A stretch of DNA of 64,000 nucleotides from Streptomyces globosus (GTDB lineage Bacteria > Actinomycetota > Actinomycetes > Streptomycetales > Streptomycetaceae), in contig NZ_CP030862.1 in NCBI RefSeq assembly GCF_003325375.1, forward strand, positions 6,751,501-6,815,500, given 5' to 3'. Every line of letters starts with the position of its first letter. The stretch's first letter is position 1. This document shows, in pieces, positions 62,070 through 64,000 of this stretch. The notes beneath the pieces were generated by a model. That model worked only from the letters and a program-made list of their open reading frames with translations. It did no database searches and had not been told where the DNA came from. The translations under genes and the position numbers were made by a program.

Positions 62070-62283
62070 CGCCACCACGCTCGTGATGGACTCGGCACCG
62101 GGATTCACGTCTCTGCTGGAGGCCGCCGGCACCGCCGCCATCGCGCGCTGGGGAAACACCTGGAGCAACGCCGACTTCGAGAACTACCTGTCCGCGACCA
62201 CGTTCGACAACCGGCCGACGTGGGACAACCCCACCCCCGTGTTCGACAACAGGCCCACCTGGGACAACTGGAAGAACAAGTAG
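62047..62283 (+). CDS. amcA: RiPP precursor peptide with eight aromatic-X-Asn motifs (AmcA-like)
   Basis: 78 residues. A leader (about 1-33) with hydrophobic LVMDSAPGFTSLLEAAG precedes a core in which an aromatic residue is followed two positions later by Asn eight times: WGN 35-37, WSN 39-41, FEN 44-46, FDN 53-55, WDN 59-61, FDN 66-68, WDN 72-74 and WKN 75-77. FDNRPTWDN is present twice (53-61 and 66-74). ATG 62047 has AAGGAG at 8-base spacing. Each triplet is the type of target that cyclophane-forming radical SAM enzymes crosslink. Precursor role inferred from motif, size and overlap with the maturase gene. Confidence 0.85.
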   Translation: MSAHTAPDATTLVMDSAPGFTSLLEAAGTAAIARWGNTWSNADFENYLSATTFDNRPTWDNPTPVFDNRPTWDNWKNK

Positions 62284-62357
62284 CGCCGCCCACACCGAAC
62301 GGGGCGGCCCTGTCAGCCGCGCAGGGCCGCCCCGGCACCACCAAGGAGGAGCACACC

Positions 62358-63032
62358 ATGGCCACCCGCACCTTCGGCCACGTCACCGTCACCACGCCCG
62401 ACCTGGACGAGCCCGGCCTATACCTCTCGACCGTCGACACCCTCGACAGCCCGCGCGGCGCCCTCCAGGACTTCACGTTCGGTGACGCCGACCTGCGGGC
62501 GCTTGGCCTTGCAGATACCCAGCTCGTCACCGGCCGCATCACGGGCCTGCGCTCCAAGCGGGTCGAGTTCGAGGCCTTGAACCTGCACGGGGTGGAAATC
62601 ACCGGCAGCGACCTCGGGGCGGTCCGCTGGAACGAGAGCAAGCTGACCCGCACGCTCCTCCGCGACTGCAAGCTGATGGGGGCCGCCCTGGACGGCCTGG
62701 TGCTCGATGACGTGCTGTTCGAAGGCTGCAAATTCGACTACGCGACCTTCGAAAAGGTCCGAGCAACGGGGCCCGTCGCGTTCGCCGGCTGCACCTTCAC
62801 CGAGGCCACATTCACCGACTGCGACCTGTCCGACGTCGTGTTCTCCGAATGCACGTTCAGGCTCACCGAGTTCGGCACCGGTCGCTACCGGGACACCGAC
62901 CTGCGCGGCAACGATCTCTCGACAATCCGCGGCGTCTCCAACCTGTCCAAGATCCGCATCGGGCACGTCCAGCAGAGCGACATCGCCCAGGCCCTCGTGA
63001 ACGAACTCGACATGACCCTCGGCGACGACTGA
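62358..63032 (+). CDS. pentapeptide-repeat protein, candidate immunity or partner
   Basis: 224 residues. From about residue 36 a right-handed beta-helix pattern shows repeats of A(D/N)LxX type: DFTFGDADLRALGL, VEFEALNLHGVEITGSDLGAVRW, LLRDCKLMGAALDGLVLDDVLFEGCKFDYATFEKV and FAGCTFTEATFTDCDLSDVVFSECTF. Many such proteins mimic DNA and protect gyrase (Qnr, McbG, AlbG). Ribosome site AAGGAGGA. Its place directly after the precursor suggests self-protection, but a scaffold role for the maturase is possible. Confidence 0.82.
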   Translation: MATRTFGHVTVTTPDLDEPGLYLSTVDTLDSPRGALQDFTFGDADLRALGLADTQLVTGRITGLRSKRVEFEALNLHGVEITGSDLGAVRWNESKLTRTLLRDCKLMGAALDGLVLDDVLFEGCKFDYATFEKVRATGPVAFAGCTFTEATFTDCDLSDVVFSECTFRLTEFGTGRYRDTDLRGNDLSTIRGVSNLSKIRIGHVQQSDIAQALVNELDMTLGDD

Positions 63033-63045
63033 GCCAGGAGGACCA

Positions 63046-63762
63046 GTGCCCTTACACGTAGCCTTCACCGACCGGGGCGGCTTGCGGGGGCGGTGCGACG
63101 TCGCTGCGGTCCGCACCGTCATCGGGGATCCCGCCTTCGAAGACGGGGCGGTCGTACCGTCCGGGCTGTGGCAGCCGCTCAGCGAGTCTGCCGCCCAAGC
63201 GCTGAACGCCCCGCCGTGGACCCCGCCGAGCACGCTGGTGGAGATCGTCCGGCCGCCAGCACCGAACGGCGGGAAGCTGGAAGACCTGGCACAGCAGATA
63301 GGCGACGAACAGGCCCAGTACCTGGGTCAGGCCCTCGCCAAGCCCGACATGATCACCACCACCGAGAACTACCAGGACGGCCGCCTCATCGGCCTCCATC
63401 TCGACAACTGGGACAAGCTCAATTACGGGCAGAAGACGACCGGCCGACGCCGCCTCGCCCTCAATCTGGGCCCCGGAACCCGGTACATCCTTCTGGGCGC
63501 CCTCGACGCCCAAGCCGTCTGCCGGGCAGTCCACCCCGAGGACTATGCGTACCGCTGCCCCAGCACGGACGACTACCGCGCCCACGTCGCCGCAGGGCAC
63601 CCCATCCGGTGCATCCGGATCCGACTTGCACCCGGCGAGGGCTACATCGCCCCCACGGAGTACCTGCTACACGACGGCTCCACCGATAACCAGGACCAGC
63701 CGTCGGCCATGGCCTTCTGGCTCGGCCGCTGGCAGCGCGGCACCCTGCCGTCCCTCGTCTGA
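63046..63762 (+). CDS. possible oxygenase-type tailoring protein of the RiPP operon
   Basis: 238 residues, no signal peptide. A jelly-roll-like middle and end: LIGLHLDNWDKLNYGQK (HxD), RRLALNLGPGTRYIL, then IRIRLAPGEGYIAPTEYLLHDGST (His). An HxD followed by a distal His is the iron-binding pattern of cupin-like Fe(II)/2-oxoglutarate enzymes, but the arginine for the co-substrate is not clear. GTG 63046 is 13 bases after the pentapeptide gene with AGGAGG upstream, so it belongs to the operon. Alternative: an unrelated beta-barrel partner protein. Confidence 0.65.
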   Translation: MPLHVAFTDRGGLRGRCDVAAVRTVIGDPAFEDGAVVPSGLWQPLSESAAQALNAPPWTPPSTLVEIVRPPAPNGGKLEDLAQQIGDEQAQYLGQALAKPDMITTTENYQDGRLIGLHLDNWDKLNYGQKTTGRRRLALNLGPGTRYILLGALDAQAVCRAVHPEDYAYRCPSTDDYRAHVAAGHPIRCIRIRLAPGEGYIAPTEYLLHDGSTDNQDQPSAMAFWLGRWQRGTLPSLV

Positions 63763-63855
63763 TCGCGACGCCGCCACCTCGGTCACATCGACCCCGCGCG
63801 GGTGGACTACCGCTTCAGGTCGTCTGGCCTGGGGCGCCGGCCGGAGGGGCTGACA

Positions 63856-63897
63856 CACATGGTCCCGGTTCGAAGTGGCGGAACCGGGGACCATGTG
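63856..63897. terminator. terminator hairpin after the RiPP operon
   Basis: CACATGGTCCCGGTTC (63856-63871) pairs with GAACCGGGGACCATGTG (63881-63897) with one bulged base and a 9-base loop, 93 bases after the last stop. Confidence 0.75.
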
Positions 63898-63903
63898 CTG
63901 AAG

Positions 63904-63990
63904 GACGATCTATCGTCTGAAGATCAGTCCACAGAACAAACGAAGGCTGACCGACGACTCCCCCCGGATGCCGTCGGTCAGCCCTATTTA
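63904..63990. terminator. further hairpins to the window end
   Basis: A short palindrome GACGAT-CT-ATCGTC (63904-63917) is followed by a strong stem GGCTGACCGAC (63945-63955) with GTCGGTCAGCC (63973-63983) and the tail CTATTTA. The second is a good intrinsic terminator in either direction, possibly for a gene coming from the right. Confidence 0.65.
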
Positions 63991-64000
63991 CGCAGGTCAG

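Overview
The window is high-GC actinobacterial chromosome, almost certainly Streptomyces. Evidence: GTG starts and 4-bp start/stop overlaps are common; there are leaderless promoters with TAGNNT boxes; the gene families are characteristic (fused cydDC, DtpA-type peroxidase with copper chaperones, RepSA-like replication protein, a Rex operator before cydA); and eight copies of the Streptomyces ParB site GTTTCACGTGAAAC are present (one with a single mismatch). In Streptomyces parS sites crowd around oriC, so the first 55 kb is probably core chromosome fairly close to the origin. Two clusters of DnaA-box-like 9-mers (17.4-17.7 kb and 27.6-27.7 kb) fit that setting.

Layout of the core part. 1-10 kb: a membrane-anchored HtrA-type protease (cut by the window edge), a glycerophosphodiester phosphodiesterase, two HATPase anti-sigma-like proteins, a SEC-C/DUF5926 protein, a candidate small hairpin RNA, a primase/polymerase-like protein, a GAF-SpoIIE phosphatase that lacks one metal-binding Asp, and an aminopeptidase P. 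11-16.4 kb: an extracytoplasmic copper operon (YcnI, Sco, PCuAC, CopC-CopD, Tat-secreted DyP peroxidase). 16.4-20 kb: pheA, serS, a HAD hydrolase and a strong terminator. 20.3-23.8 kb: two paired ABC-2 exporters in one overlapping operon. 24-27.6 kb: M24 peptidase-like, hydrolase-SDR fusion and MerR-like regulator. 27.7-34.2 kb: aquaporin, KptA RNA 2'-phosphotransferase, and an Hsp90-like chaperone coupled to a large repeat protein.

34-40 kb is a rearranged patch: an F420-type oxidoreductase gene followed by two truncated copies of its 5' end, a VapBC-type toxin-antitoxin pair, a decayed second vapC, a PQQ-propeller membrane protein, and a small gene carrying an in-frame palindromic insert. 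40-51 kb returns to core genes: HAD hydrolase, cydDC-cydB-cydA under a perfect Rex site, hisC, a LacI regulator with palindromic sites, and a metallophosphatase. 52-55 kb has a collagen-like secreted protein and a glycosyltransferase-TPR protein.

From about 55.38 kb to the right edge lies an integrated mobile element. Its left junction cuts thiC: only the last 48 codons remain (55230-55376), and the break falls inside the codons of the ThiC Fe-S motif. Immediately beyond it are a large serine recombinase, a RepSA-like HUH replication protein with a damaged N-terminus, an XRE regulator and small ORFs. The element then carries a compact RiPP operon: a radical SAM/SPASM maturase, a 78-residue precursor with eight aromatic-X-Asn triplets (predicted three-residue cyclophanes), a pentapeptide-repeat protein as candidate immunity factor, and a possible oxygenase. 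The right end of the element is outside the window. All assignments are from reading the sequence and recalled family knowledge; no database search was run.
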